From: CAXQRU01 sp964226685
Lineage (GTDB): Bacteria > Pseudomonadota > Gammaproteobacteria > Pseudomonadales > Cellvibrionaceae
NCBI GenBank assembly: GCA_964226685.1
Contig: CAXQRU010000055.1
Span: 1 to 16,272, forward strand
Length of the DNA stretch: 16,272 bases
Direction of reading: 5' to 3'
Below the pieces are notes generated by a model that did no database searches, had not been told where the DNA came from, and saw nothing but the letters and a program-made list of their open reading frames with translations. The position numbers and the translations under genes were made by a program. Below are positions 1 to 6,866 of the stretch, piece after piece (position 1 is the first letter of the stretch; every line of letters starts with the position of its first letter).

Positions 1-47
1 GAGATTAACGATCGTGACTGGAGTTCAGACGTGTGCTCTTCCGATCT
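1..47. other. Residual Illumina P7 index adapter (not genomic)
   Basis: Bases 14-47 match the TruSeq index-side read 2 primer site, starting GTGACTGGAGTTC and ending GCTCTTCCGATCT. Bases 1-5 (GAGAT) match the end of the P7 flow-cell sequence, and the eight bases between (TAACGATC, 6-13) sit exactly where the sample index belongs. This is library adapter left on the contig end, so nothing in 1-47 should be read as biology. Genomic sequence starts at about base 48. Confidence 0.97.
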
Positions 48-111
48 CTACTTTTAAAAAATATATGAGCCCTCAACTAATGGAGAAGATACCAGGAAAG
101 GGGTGCATCAC

Positions 112-387
112 ATGAAAAAATGCCCAAATTGTAGAGTTGTAATAAAAATAGCAAAAGAAAAAATTTCCGCTCTCGCTGTGGTTGGCATAGGTTTTATTGG
201 AGAAGTGCTACTGGTTTCTGCGGCAATACTGCTAGCGGTGATATTCTCAATAACCTCATTTGCCCTTGCTTATGTTATTGCTCTTTTAATAGCAATAGTG
301 ATGGTGTTGGGTTTGAGTAGCTTTAAAAAATATTATTGCCATCATTGTGAAAAATATTACAGTGAGAAAGATATTTCGGAGCAATAA
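112..387 (+). CDS. Small two-span membrane protein with split zinc ribbon
   Basis: A protein of 91 residues from ATG 112, or 94 from an in-frame GTG at 103. I prefer ATG 112 because the purine-rich AAAGGGG at 96-102 is well spaced for it. The N terminus carries CPNC. Two hydrophobic segments follow (about residues 20-45 and 50-68), and the C-terminal tail carries CHHC followed by basic and acidic residues. The two CxxC knuckles lie on opposite sides of the membrane hairpin, so both termini would face the cytoplasm and could form one four-ligand zinc ribbon. Small membrane proteins of this layout are common in bacteria and mostly uncharacterised. No function can be assigned. Its upstream flank is cut off by the contig end. 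Confidence 0.75.
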   Translation: MKKCPNCRVVIKIAKEKISALAVVGIGFIGEVLLVSAAILLAVIFSITSFALAYVIALLIAIVMVLGLSSFKKYYCHHCEKYYSEKDISEQ

Positions 388-444
388 ATTTTATAGGTAT
401 GCAACAATATTGGTTTGGCTTGAAGATTTAAGGCGTTATTTTTT

Positions 445-1038
445 ATGGATGTAGATTTCAGTACATATAAACATTTTCTAATTATCGATCTTGAGGCAAC
501 TTGTTGCGATCAGCAGTCCATTGCTCGTCGAGAGATGGAAGCGATAGAGATAGGTGCAGTTTTGGTGGATAGTGAATCGTTAGTAGCCGTAGATGAGTTT
601 ATGACGTTTATCCAGCCAGTAAGAAACCCTAAGTTAACCCGGTTTTGTACTGAATTAACCAGTATACGTCAGGAGGATGTGGGCTCGGCTCCCCAGTACT
701 CAGAGGCGATCAATGCGTTCAAAACTTGGTTATATCAATATGAGTCGTTCTTGTTTTGCTCATGGGGAGATTATGATAAGGGGCAATTTGAGCAAGATAG
801 TCAGTATCATAGAATTCCTTACCCTATTGGTTCGGAGCACGTGAACATTAAAAAGCTATTTTCCAAAAATCAAGGTTTGAGGAAAAAGTATGGGATGGCT
901 AGAGCGCTTGAGCTAGCGGGGCTTGATCTTGATGGTACTCATCATCGAGGTATCGATGATGCTAGAAATATGGCTAGACTGATGCCTTATGTTCTGGGCA
1001 GGAAAAAACTTCAAAGCACACACGCCAGCTTCATCTAG
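445..1038 (+). CDS. DEDDh-family 3'-5' exonuclease (KapD/ERI1-like)
   Basis: A 197-residue protein made of a single RNase T/DNA polymerase III epsilon-type exonuclease domain. The three Exo motifs are visible: Exo I DLEATC with Asp15 and Glu17, Exo II in WGDYD with Asp109, and Exo III HRGIDDA with His167 and Asp172, the His defining the DEDDh subgroup. These acidic residues bind two metal ions for hydrolysis from the 3' end. The motif spacing resembles stand-alone KapD or ERI1-type exoribonucleases more than the DnaQ proofreading subunit. Substrate (RNA or DNA) cannot be told from sequence. The start is ATG 445 with AAGG upstream at a rather long spacing of about 12 bases. Its stop codon overlaps the stop of the convergent small ORF by four bases. 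Confidence 0.88.
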   Translation: MDVDFSTYKHFLIIDLEATCCDQQSIARREMEAIEIGAVLVDSESLVAVDEFMTFIQPVRNPKLTRFCTELTSIRQEDVGSAPQYSEAINAFKTWLYQYESFLFCSWGDYDKGQFEQDSQYHRIPYPIGSEHVNIKKLFSKNQGLRKKYGMARALELAGLDLDGTHHRGIDDARNMARLMPYVLGRKKLQSTHASFI

Positions 1039-1271
1039 TATCGCGCAACGCAGCTTGCCAAGGCGTCATTATCTCCCTCGGTCAGGGTGATTTCGCTTTC
1101 TTTCAATAGGCCTGGTGTAATTAATAGTTCGTCTATTGATTGGTATGGCAAAATTGACTGCCACACAAACGTAAACGACGATAAGTAGTCACTATAAATA
1201 AAGCATAATGCGTTGGGTTTAGGCATGAAGAGTACCGGATCAAGGATCAAATCCGGTACCTCAATACTCAA
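1035..1271 (-). CDS. Hypothetical 78-residue protein downstream of the S8 protease
   Basis: I do not recognise this protein. It would start at TTG 1271, 11 bases after the stop of the protease gene above it on the same strand, with AGAGGAA overlapping that stop codon as a well-spaced ribosome site. The product has no signal peptide or membrane span and is rich in Leu, Ile, Asp and Pro, with two Cys. Placement and ribosome site suggest co-transcription and translational coupling with the protease. A perfect 9-bp inverted repeat (1232-1240 with 1251-1259) lies inside its first codons. That could be a translation-control hairpin, or it could be a transcription terminator of the protease, in which case this ORF may not be a gene. 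Its end overlaps the convergent exonuclease stop. Confidence 0.45.
   Translation of the reverse strand: MSIEVPDLILDPVLFMPKPNALCFIYSDYLSSFTFVWQSILPYQSIDELLITPGLLKESEITLTEGDNDALASCVARY
1232..1259 (-). repeat. Perfect 9-bp inverted repeat near start of small ORF
   Basis: GTACCGGAT at 1232-1240 and ATCCGGTAC at 1251-1259 are exact reverse complements with a 10-base loop. It lies just 12 bases inside the TTG-started ORF and about 24 bases past the protease stop. No T run follows on the minus strand, so it is not a canonical intrinsic terminator. Confidence 0.6.
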
Positions 1272-1282
1272 ATGAAGTTCCT

Positions 1283-3418
1283 CTATCTAAATCTGGCTAT
1301 ATTCTCGATCAGAGAGCCTGCAACTAAAGGAATATCATTTTGATCTTCAAATTCCCAGTAACGCCCATAGGCAATAATTACCTCAATCAACTTGCCGTCA
1401 ACCCGTTTAAATTCTCGCGCGTCAAAATGACACAGTTCACCGGCGGGAGCATAAGTGCATGGGCCGGCGGAGGAGCCTCCAATTGAGAAACCATTGGTTC
1501 CATATCGCTTAACGTTTGTTAGTAAATCGCTAGCTAAAAAGTTGCCGTCAAAATCATATAGATAATAACGTCCATTTGCTGTGATGGATTCGGCATAGCC
1601 TCCCCATTCACTGCGTGCATCTGTCAAGGTGCGAGTGTCAAAGAAACACTCATCCATTGCTTCAGAACAAGGACCGGCTGCGTATCGATCAATCGAATCT
1701 AGGCTGAAATTAGAGGCTGGCCACTGGTTTCCATTTTGGTCAAAGTTCCAGCCAGAGCTGCCGGCGGTTACAGACTCTACATACCCTAATACATGGTGAT
1801 GTAAAATAGTCGCGCTATCTATCGTGCAATCCTGATTGTTAAACAAACCGCTACATGGACCGATGGTCGTATTGGCGCCATATTGATGGATATCCTTGAG
1901 GTCGATAGCTGCTTCCAGTACATCGCCATCGGCATTGAATTTCCAGCGTTTCCCATAAGCAAACACCACTTCTTCAGTAAAATCATTTGCGTCCACCATA
2001 TTGTAGGCGATGGCGTCAATAGAGCAGGTAGTGTCTTTAGGTGCAAAAGCGCAAGGGCCATTGCTTGCTGGAGTGGGAGGTGTTGTTGGTTCGGTATCGC
2101 TGGCTAAAAGTACTGCATCATAAGCATTCAATAATCCTGAACCGCAATAACCGGCTTCTGCGCCACAATGTGGTTTATCGCTCACGTCCGTTGTGGTTTG
2201 CATTAAGATATCCTTTATCTGCTTTGGTGAAAGCCCTGGTTGAACGGACAGCATAAGGCCAACGACACCCGCTACATGTGGGGTTGCCATTGATGTTCCT
2301 GAGAGATAACGATAGCAAGCTGTTTGAGGATAATCTACGTAATGTGTAGAAAAAATACCTATAGATGAGGTGGGTACATTATTATTTCTCGCATCAAACA
2401 CAGAATCGTCAGGGCAGTCTACCCCCATACCATATAAACCGTTTGTGTCTTCAGCGCCACCGCCGGGTGCAATTAAAGTCATCGTGGAAAGCGCGCGCCC
2501 ATTGATATCTAGCTGTGGTTGATTATCTGTACCTATTACCGCGCTGCCTTTATTGCTGTAGCGAATCGCTATATCACCTGATTGGTCGGAGGCGCCCACA
2601 GAAATCACATCGGGGCATGATGCAGGAGCTGAATTTGAGGCGTCGAATTGTTCGGTAATATTGCTGGCATCATCGTTGCCGTAATTTCCCACGGCAGCAA
2701 CCACTGTAATGCCTGCTGTTATCGCTCGAGCAATCGCACCCTTTATTTTACTGTCTGCAGTACAATTGTTCCCCGGGTTTGCAATACTAATATTTATCAC
2801 TTGAGCCTGATTTGCAACCGCAAAATCAATGCCCGCAGCTATGGTCTCATCTGTGTACCCCCCCTGAAACACTCCAGTTTTGCCAACTTTTACAGAGAGT
2901 ATTTCACAATCTGGGCAGATGCCAACACGGCCTTGTCCCCGAAAGTTAAAGCCGCCAATAATGCCTGCTACATGAGTGCCGTGTTTGTGAGCACTCGATG
3001 AATCTATAGGATCAAAAATGCCTCCACTAAAATCAGCATCGATAATTTGTCCATTCTCGCGTGCCCAGGGAATATCGGGGTGCTCTGTTCGGCCTGAATC
3101 AATAATAGCAATCCGTATCTTCGATGTTGATCGGGTCGTAGTAGCCACATAATCCAGTGCATCTTGTAGGTTGATTTGCTCGTAGTTCCATAAAGTTGGG
3201 TAAATAAGATGTGGTGCCGTTTCTGAAAGTGTGCTTCCTTGGGGGGGGGACGATAAATCAGTTTCATTATTAACTGTCTCCATGACAGAGGTGTTGATCA
3301 AATTACCTGTATTTCCTGTTGTAGGGTTATCCCTATTATCGCCTCCGCCACAATTGCTAATAAATATAACGCTAGATAATAAAATGAACTGTTTAGTATA
3401 TTTTGCTACTTGAATCAT
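1283..3418 (-). CDS. S8 subtilisin-like lipoprotease with four C-terminal Cys repeats
   Basis: A 711-residue serine protease. The N terminus is a lipoprotein signal peptide ending ISNC (Cys23; Asn at -1 is unusual) with Gly at +2, so an outer-membrane lipoprotein is likely. A short Ser/Pro/Thr linker follows, containing a nine-base C tract. The peptidase domain spans about residues 98-437 and has Asp107 (IIDSG), His146 (HGTHVAG), oxyanion Asn245 (VGN) and Ser376 (GTSMATP). After a Thr/Pro linker there are four repeats of about 60 residues starting at Gly454, Gly520, Gly582 and Gly652. Each begins GPC, has a second Cys 7-9 residues later, and ends with an aromatic/DG motif and an RYG-like tail. 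I do not recognise this repeat. The start is ATG 3418 behind GGAGAGGAG. A second S8 lipoprotease lies upstream on the same strand. Confidence 0.92.
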   Translation of the reverse strand: MIQVAKYTKQFILLSSVIFISNCGGGDNRDNPTTGNTGNLINTSVMETVNNETDLSSPPQGSTLSETAPHLIYPTLWNYEQINLQDALDYVATTTRSTSKIRIAIIDSGRTEHPDIPWARENGQIIDADFSGGIFDPIDSSSAHKHGTHVAGIIGGFNFRGQGRVGICPDCEILSVKVGKTGVFQGGYTDETIAAGIDFAVANQAQVINISIANPGNNCTADSKIKGAIARAITAGITVVAAVGNYGNDDASNITEQFDASNSAPASCPDVISVGASDQSGDIAIRYSNKGSAVIGTDNQPQLDINGRALSTMTLIAPGGGAEDTNGLYGMGVDCPDDSVFDARNNNVPTSSIGIFSTHYVDYPQTACYRYLSGTSMATPHVAGVVGLMLSVQPGLSPKQIKDILMQTTTDVSDKPHCGAEAGYCGSGLLNAYDAVLLASDTEPTTPPTPASNGPCAFAPKDTTCSIDAIAYNMVDANDFTEEVVFAYGKRWKFNADGDVLEAAIDLKDIHQYGANTTIGPCSGLFNNQDCTIDSATILHHHVLGYVESVTAGSSGWNFDQNGNQWPASNFSLDSIDRYAAGPCSEAMDECFFDTRTLTDARSEWGGYAESITANGRYYLYDFDGNFLASDLLTNVKRYGTNGFSIGGSSAGPCTYAPAGELCHFDAREFKRVDGKLIEVIIAYGRYWEFEDQNDIPLVAGSLIENIARFR
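1284..2059 (-). repeat. Four tandem ~60-residue GPC repeats at protease C terminus
   Basis: Within the 711-residue protease, residues 454-514, 520-580, 582-640 and 652-711 share one pattern: GPC, then Cys after 7-9 residues, an acidic residue (FD/ID), a hydrophobic stretch with EV or ES, an AYG/AxG turn, an aromatic pair near W, a DG/NG turn, and a closing I-x-RY/F. The paired Cys in every copy suggests one disulfide per repeat. Copies are strongly diverged in sequence, so the array is old and not a recent slippage product. Confidence 0.75.
3241..3249 (-). repeat. Nine-base poly-C tract in protease coding sequence
   Basis: Nine consecutive G on the plus strand are read as C on the coding strand, across codons for Ser57-Pro58-Pro59-Gln60 just after the lipoprotein signal. 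A gain or loss of one base would shift the frame near the N terminus and end the protein early. The other S8 lipoprotease has a tract of the same length at the same relative place. Confidence 0.8.
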
Positions 3419-3771
3419 GCTCTAACTCCTCTCCATTTATATTTTGATTTTTCATCGTTGTTTTACGAATCTGTGAATATAAAAAATTAAGACCTAACCG
3501 CTACACTGCCGGCTATGTAGTTAATCATTAGTGATACCCAGTTGCTTTACCTGCAAAAGCCATAGGTGTAAAAACTTAGAGTTTAACTAGAAGGAGTCTC
3601 AAGTAATTAGGCAAAATAATCAATTACATTTCATTACAAGAGTCACTTTAGGAGGGTCAGTGTTTGATGCATCTAAAACGATTTTTGAGCCGACTTAATT
3701 ATTGCTTATCTAGATAGGACTTCCTTATCCTTAGGTCATTTAAACAATCTTATTGCCTTCGCTGGAGATAC
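3419..3771. other. 353-base spacer between the two S8 protease genes
   Basis: AT-rich, with no convincing gene. On the minus strand it ends in a strong ribosome site for the 711-residue protease (GGAGAGGAG). It also contains a 20-bp imperfect palindrome (3501-3520), a GTAATT/AATTAC inverted repeat at about 3604-3626 and the 10-base palindrome TATCTAGATA near 3708-3717. A good Shine-Dalgarno (AGGAGGG, 3650-3656) on the plus strand precedes only 12- and 16-codon reading frames. I see no clear intrinsic terminator for the 888-residue protease and no clear promoter. Confidence 0.6.
3501..3520. promoter_or_regulatory. 20-bp imperfect palindrome upstream of S8 protease
   Basis: CTACA and TGTAG arms flank a central GCCGGC; 16 of 20 positions are self-complementary. 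It lies about 83-102 bases upstream of the start codon of the 711-residue protease, a place where a dimeric regulator could bind. There is no known consensus match. Confidence 0.3.
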
Positions 3772-6438
3772 TTAATTCGGAGTCTCTGTTGAAGCGCTTT
3801 GTACTTGGAAAGTCGTACTATAATCACCGATTGATAAGGTGGTATAAGTGATAGTTTGTGGTGTAGAGGCGCTGGTTAAGCGAACTTGAATGCTCTGTCC
3901 TCTGGTTGCCAAACTCGTACCGCGAGTAAATTGGCCTCCATCAATGGAGTATTCCCCTCCGCTAATGGTTACGAGAGCGGTGGTATTAATACCCTCTATC
4001 ACAATTGGTGTGGTGGTGATCAAGGAGTTGGGCTCGACGTTGTCGGGGTCGATATCTTGCTCGCTGATAAGCTCAAAGGCATTGGGGAGTGTATCGATGG
4101 CTTCGGTCACCACACTAAAAGTATCGGTTACATCGCCGATTGTGATATAGGCGGTTTTAATGGTCTCTGGAGTATTGGCGCTAATCATCCTCAGTTGAAT
4201 CGTTTGGTTTGCGTTGACTGTACCTGAGTTGCTGGTAAATGTGTCGCCGCCATCAAGTGAGTATTCGGCCGACTCAATACTAATAGTTGTTGGCTCTGTT
4301 ATATCTGTTAGTGTCACCCTATTTGAGAAGATAGTCGTCTCCAGTGGTTGGGCTGATTGATCGAAAAAGTCGAAGCTATTGATACTGGCTTCGGCCTCGT
4401 CCGTGGTCACATTAAAACTCTGGATTTGGTCGCCCACTACTACTTGCATGGTAACGGTGGTTGCTGGCGTGTCGGCACTGAGTGTCTGCAAACGCAGGGT
4501 TTGACCGGCGGCAATGGAGCCAGATGCAGAGGTAAAGGGCTCATTATTAATGGAGTAGAAACCATTGCTCACAGCGATAGGAGTACGGCTACTGATGCCA
4601 GTAATAGTAATGGGTTGAGATGTCACGTAACTGTTCAAAGGGGCTGAGTCTTCAATAGCAAAGCTGAATGTGTTGGGGCTAACATCTTGTGCTACACCTT
4701 CTTCACCGCCAAGCATACTGTATAAATTCAATAAGGGTTTACCAAAGATGCGGATGTCTTGGATTTGGGGATGATTGGGGGTTTGTTGTTCGGATTGGCT
4801 AGAGCCCTCGATAAGGAGGTCGTGGAGTTCTGCCACGCTTAAACTGGGGTTGGTCGACCATAACAATGCAGCACTTGCTGATACCAAGGGTGCGGCAAAA
4901 CTGGTCCCGTTTTTATTGGCATAGATGTTTGAGCCGTTGGTGCTGGCTGAGTAGATATCTTTACCTGGTGCGAATAAATCGACATAAAGAGTATTGGAAC
5001 AACGGTCGACATCGGCGCCCGCCGTATTGGCCCATTCTGCCAGTTCATTTTGTATATCTGTTGCACCAACAATCAATAAGCCACTTTGTAAGTCAGCACC
5101 GTTAGAGCATTGGCCTTGGTTATTATAGATTGCTGGGTAAGTATTGATGATTTGACATTGGTTGCTTATGTAGGCATTACCCGCAGCTGCAACCACTAGG
5201 CGACCAGTGCCGATGGCGGTACATAGGGCATCGCGAATTTGGTTGCCTTCATCGACAGCGGTGCTGGCGCTGATGTTGATAATTTTAACATTATCGTCAG
5301 CCAGGCTGAGAGTGATCAGCTCGCTCATTTTGTATTGGCTGCCACCGCTACCTAAAAAGCTATGTGGATAGAGTTGTATGCCCCAGGCAACACCGACAAA
5401 ATCGTTTGAGCCCTGATTGTTGCCGTTAATTAGACTAGCTACGCCAGTACCGTGGTCAATTGGATCTTGATTAAATCGGGCTGGATCACAATCCAGCTCT
5501 GGATGATTGCAGTCGATACCAAAGTCGAGCATGGCTACGCTGTGTTGCTCACTGCCAGAACCGGCGATATCCCAGGCTAGTGGTGCCTTTATGTGGTTGA
5601 GATACCACTGGCAATCTCGACCCGTACAGGTCGATTCTTGATTGAAGGGTGATGACTCGATTTGAGCGTTGGCTGTAGCGCTAACGATATCCGCTTCTAG
5701 CTCTAGTCGCCCAATGACCTCATTGAGTAGCTCTAAGCTACCATCACTATCAAATTCGATAAGAAATTGGTTTAAGCTGGGAATGCAGCCGACCACTCTG
5801 CCGCCCACTCCTGAGATAAGGTTTTTGACTTTATCAAAGTCTGGCGCTACTTCAGGTTGCACGGTGACCAGTACTTCGTTGGCAAAAACGATGGCATTTA
5901 AACTGGAATCAAAGGTACTGGTTTGAGGGTTAGAAGGGCGAGCACGCAGCGGGCATCCACTAAACCAGAAGGTACCCGATTTCGACGTGACAGTATCACC
6001 GTTGTTGTTGGCAACGACGCGGTAATAATGAGCTGAAGGCAAGCTGCTCTCTAAAATCACGGTAGCAGTGTAGACTCGGTCACCACGGTAGGAATCAGAA
6101 ACTTCGCCATTGTCTTTTAGGATCGCAACCGTATCGTTAATGATATTGCTGTCATTGTCTATTTCTTGCAGAGTTAGTTGATCAGGGTAAGCCGAACCAC
6201 TGACCACGGCAGTAAAGGTCACGGGTATTGCTTTATCTGAAGGGGGCAGGGCGGACGGGTTAGCAACTGGGTTGGCTAGTTCCAATGTGCGCGGCTGCTC
6301 AGGGGGGGGGCTGGGTGAAGATGTTTCGCCAGCACCCCCACAGGCGCTCAGGCTGAGTGCTATAGCCAGTAAGGCGGTTCCGCGTTGAGAGGTTCGTGAA
6401 GAAAGTAGTAATGAAAGGCCTTTAGTGAAGTTGAGCAT
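3772..6438 (-). CDS. S8 subtilisin-like lipoprotease with three Ig-like repeats
   Basis: An 888-residue secreted serine protease. The signal peptide ends in a clean lipobox (LSAC, Cys33) followed by Gly-Gly and a Ser/Pro linker encoded in part by a nine-base C tract. Residues about 55-160 resemble the choice-of-anchor X type beta domain, with its D-G-E..GD.VYTAT motif. Residues about 180-262 look like the inhibitor-type prodomain of fervidolysin-like subtilases. The peptidase domain spans about 290-575 with Asp305 (MLDFG), His329 (DHGTG), oxyanion Asn421 (AAGN) and Ser513 (GTSFAAP). Three beta-sandwich repeats of about 95 residues follow (about 588-680, 686-779, 787-883), sharing YSIDGG-FTS, GQ(T/S)-I-V-R and TIGD-TF-V motifs. 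The start ATG 6438 has AAAGGA in front. It probably acts at the outer membrane or outside the cell on protein substrates. Confidence 0.93.
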   Translation of the reverse strand: MLNFTKGLSLLLSSRTSQRGTALLAIALSLSACGGAGETSSPSPPPEQPRTLELANPVANPSALPPSDKAIPVTFTAVVSGSAYPDQLTLQEIDNDSNIINDTVAILKDNGEVSDSYRGDRVYTATVILESSLPSAHYYRVVANNNGDTVTSKSGTFWFSGCPLRARPSNPQTSTFDSSLNAIVFANEVLVTVQPEVAPDFDKVKNLISGVGGRVVGCIPSLNQFLIEFDSDGSLELLNEVIGRLELEADIVSATANAQIESSPFNQESTCTGRDCQWYLNHIKAPLAWDIAGSGSEQHSVAMLDFGIDCNHPELDCDPARFNQDPIDHGTGVASLINGNNQGSNDFVGVAWGIQLYPHSFLGSGGSQYKMSELITLSLADDNVKIINISASTAVDEGNQIRDALCTAIGTGRLVVAAAGNAYISNQCQIINTYPAIYNNQGQCSNGADLQSGLLIVGATDIQNELAEWANTAGADVDRCSNTLYVDLFAPGKDIYSASTNGSNIYANKNGTSFAAPLVSASAALLWSTNPSLSVAELHDLLIEGSSQSEQQTPNHPQIQDIRIFGKPLLNLYSMLGGEEGVAQDVSPNTFSFAIEDSAPLNSYVTSQPITITGISSRTPIAVSNGFYSINNEPFTSASGSIAAGQTLRLQTLSADTPATTVTMQVVVGDQIQSFNVTTDEAEASINSFDFFDQSAQPLETTIFSNRVTLTDITEPTTISIESAEYSLDGGDTFTSNSGTVNANQTIQLRMISANTPETIKTAYITIGDVTDTFSVVTEAIDTLPNAFELISEQDIDPDNVEPNSLITTTPIVIEGINTTALVTISGGEYSIDGGQFTRGTSLATRGQSIQVRLTSASTPQTITYTTLSIGDYSTTFQVQSASTETPN
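6302..6310 (-). repeat. Nine-base poly-C tract in protease coding sequence
   Basis: Nine G on the plus strand, read as C on the coding strand, across Ser43-Pro44-Pro45-Pro46, 11-13 residues after the lipidated Cys33. It is the same length and position class as the tract in the neighbouring S8 gene. A one-base slip would abolish the protease. Confidence 0.8.
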
Positions 6439-6457
6439 CTCTGTCCTTTTAATCTGG

Positions 6458-6485
6458 ATATTAGAATAACATTAGTGGTGTCGAA
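6458..6485 (-). promoter_or_regulatory. Possible sigma-70 promoter of the 888-residue protease
   Basis: On the minus strand TTCGAC (6480-6485) and TAATAT (6458-6463) are separated by 16 bases. Transcription would start near 6451, leaving a short leader that still includes the AAAGGA ribosome site. The match is moderate and not tested. Confidence 0.35.
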
Positions 6486-6540
6486 ATCTTTGCTCGGGAA
6501 GATAATCTATTGTTGTTGTATTAGCCAGGGAGTAGATTTT

Positions 6541-6564
6541 TCTTTGTGATCCGTATCACAAAGA
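6541..6564. promoter_or_regulatory. CRP-like binding site (perfect palindrome)
   Basis: TCTTTGTGAT and ATCACAAAGA are exact reverse complements around CCGT. Inside lies TGTGA-N6-TCACA (6545-6560), which is the core consensus of cAMP receptor protein sites. The centre is about 101 bases upstream of the inferred transcription start of the 888-residue protease, close to a helical phase used by class I CRP sites. It could also act as a hairpin in RNA, but no T run follows on either strand. Confidence 0.5.
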
Positions 6565-6623
6565 TCTTGTACCGCAATGAAAGCCTGCGCATCGCTGTCT
6601 AGCCGGTAGCAGGTATTCTTAGT

Positions 6624-6746
6624 GGGCTGTTGAAATTCGTAGAATATCAACAGCCTGTGACCGGAATGTGGATGTTCTGGTAAAATCGATGGATGGTAAT
6701 CCATTGATTTTGTGAGAAAAGCAAAAATCGCATTTTTTTGCTTTTC
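6624..6746. repeat. Cluster of three adjacent long hairpins (MITE/REP-like)
   Basis: Three near-perfect inverted repeats lie nearly back to back. Hairpin 1 (6625-6638 with 6642-6655) has 14 pairs with one mismatch and a 3-base loop. Hairpin 2 (6682-6694 with 6699-6711) has 13 pairs including one G-T and a 4-base loop. Hairpin 3 (6716-6727 with 6735-6746) has 12 perfect pairs and a 7-base loop, and is AT-rich. Such density is typical of small non-autonomous mobile elements or interspersed repeats, though I recognise no named family and see no target duplication. Confidence 0.6.
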
Positions 6747-6845
6747 GTGTGTTGAAAAGGTCCCTTATCGTGAGTTTTTGAGGGGTAAGGCAACAGAAAT
6801 GGTACCCTTCGTAGTTGATGCATGGATGGCTGGGCGACGAGCCTA

Positions 6846-6866
6846 GCAAGCCTTGTTAAGGCTTGC
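6846..6866 (-). terminator. Hairpin downstream of the thioredoxin-fold lipoprotein gene
   Basis: GCAAGCCTT and AAGGCTTGC pair perfectly over 9 bases with a GTT loop, 16 bases beyond the stop codon of the minus-strand gene. The position suits a terminator, but no T run follows, so it may instead be an RNA 3'-end stabiliser or part of the neighbouring hairpin cluster. Confidence 0.35.

Noticed and set aside
3660..3717. AGGAGGG followed by GTG and ATG short frames (12 and 16 codons) on the plus strand, a possible leader peptide
   Set aside because: No gene follows on the plus strand that a leader could control; downstream sequence is antisense to a protease.
6716..6746. AT-rich hairpin as an intrinsic terminator
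   Set aside because: Its stem is almost all A-T and it is not placed just after a gene; it belongs with the hairpin cluster.
6619..6849. 76-codon minus-strand ORF in the spacer upstream of the S8 protease
   Set aside because: It spans three long hairpins, lacks a ribosome site and has no domain; better explained as an interspersed repeat.
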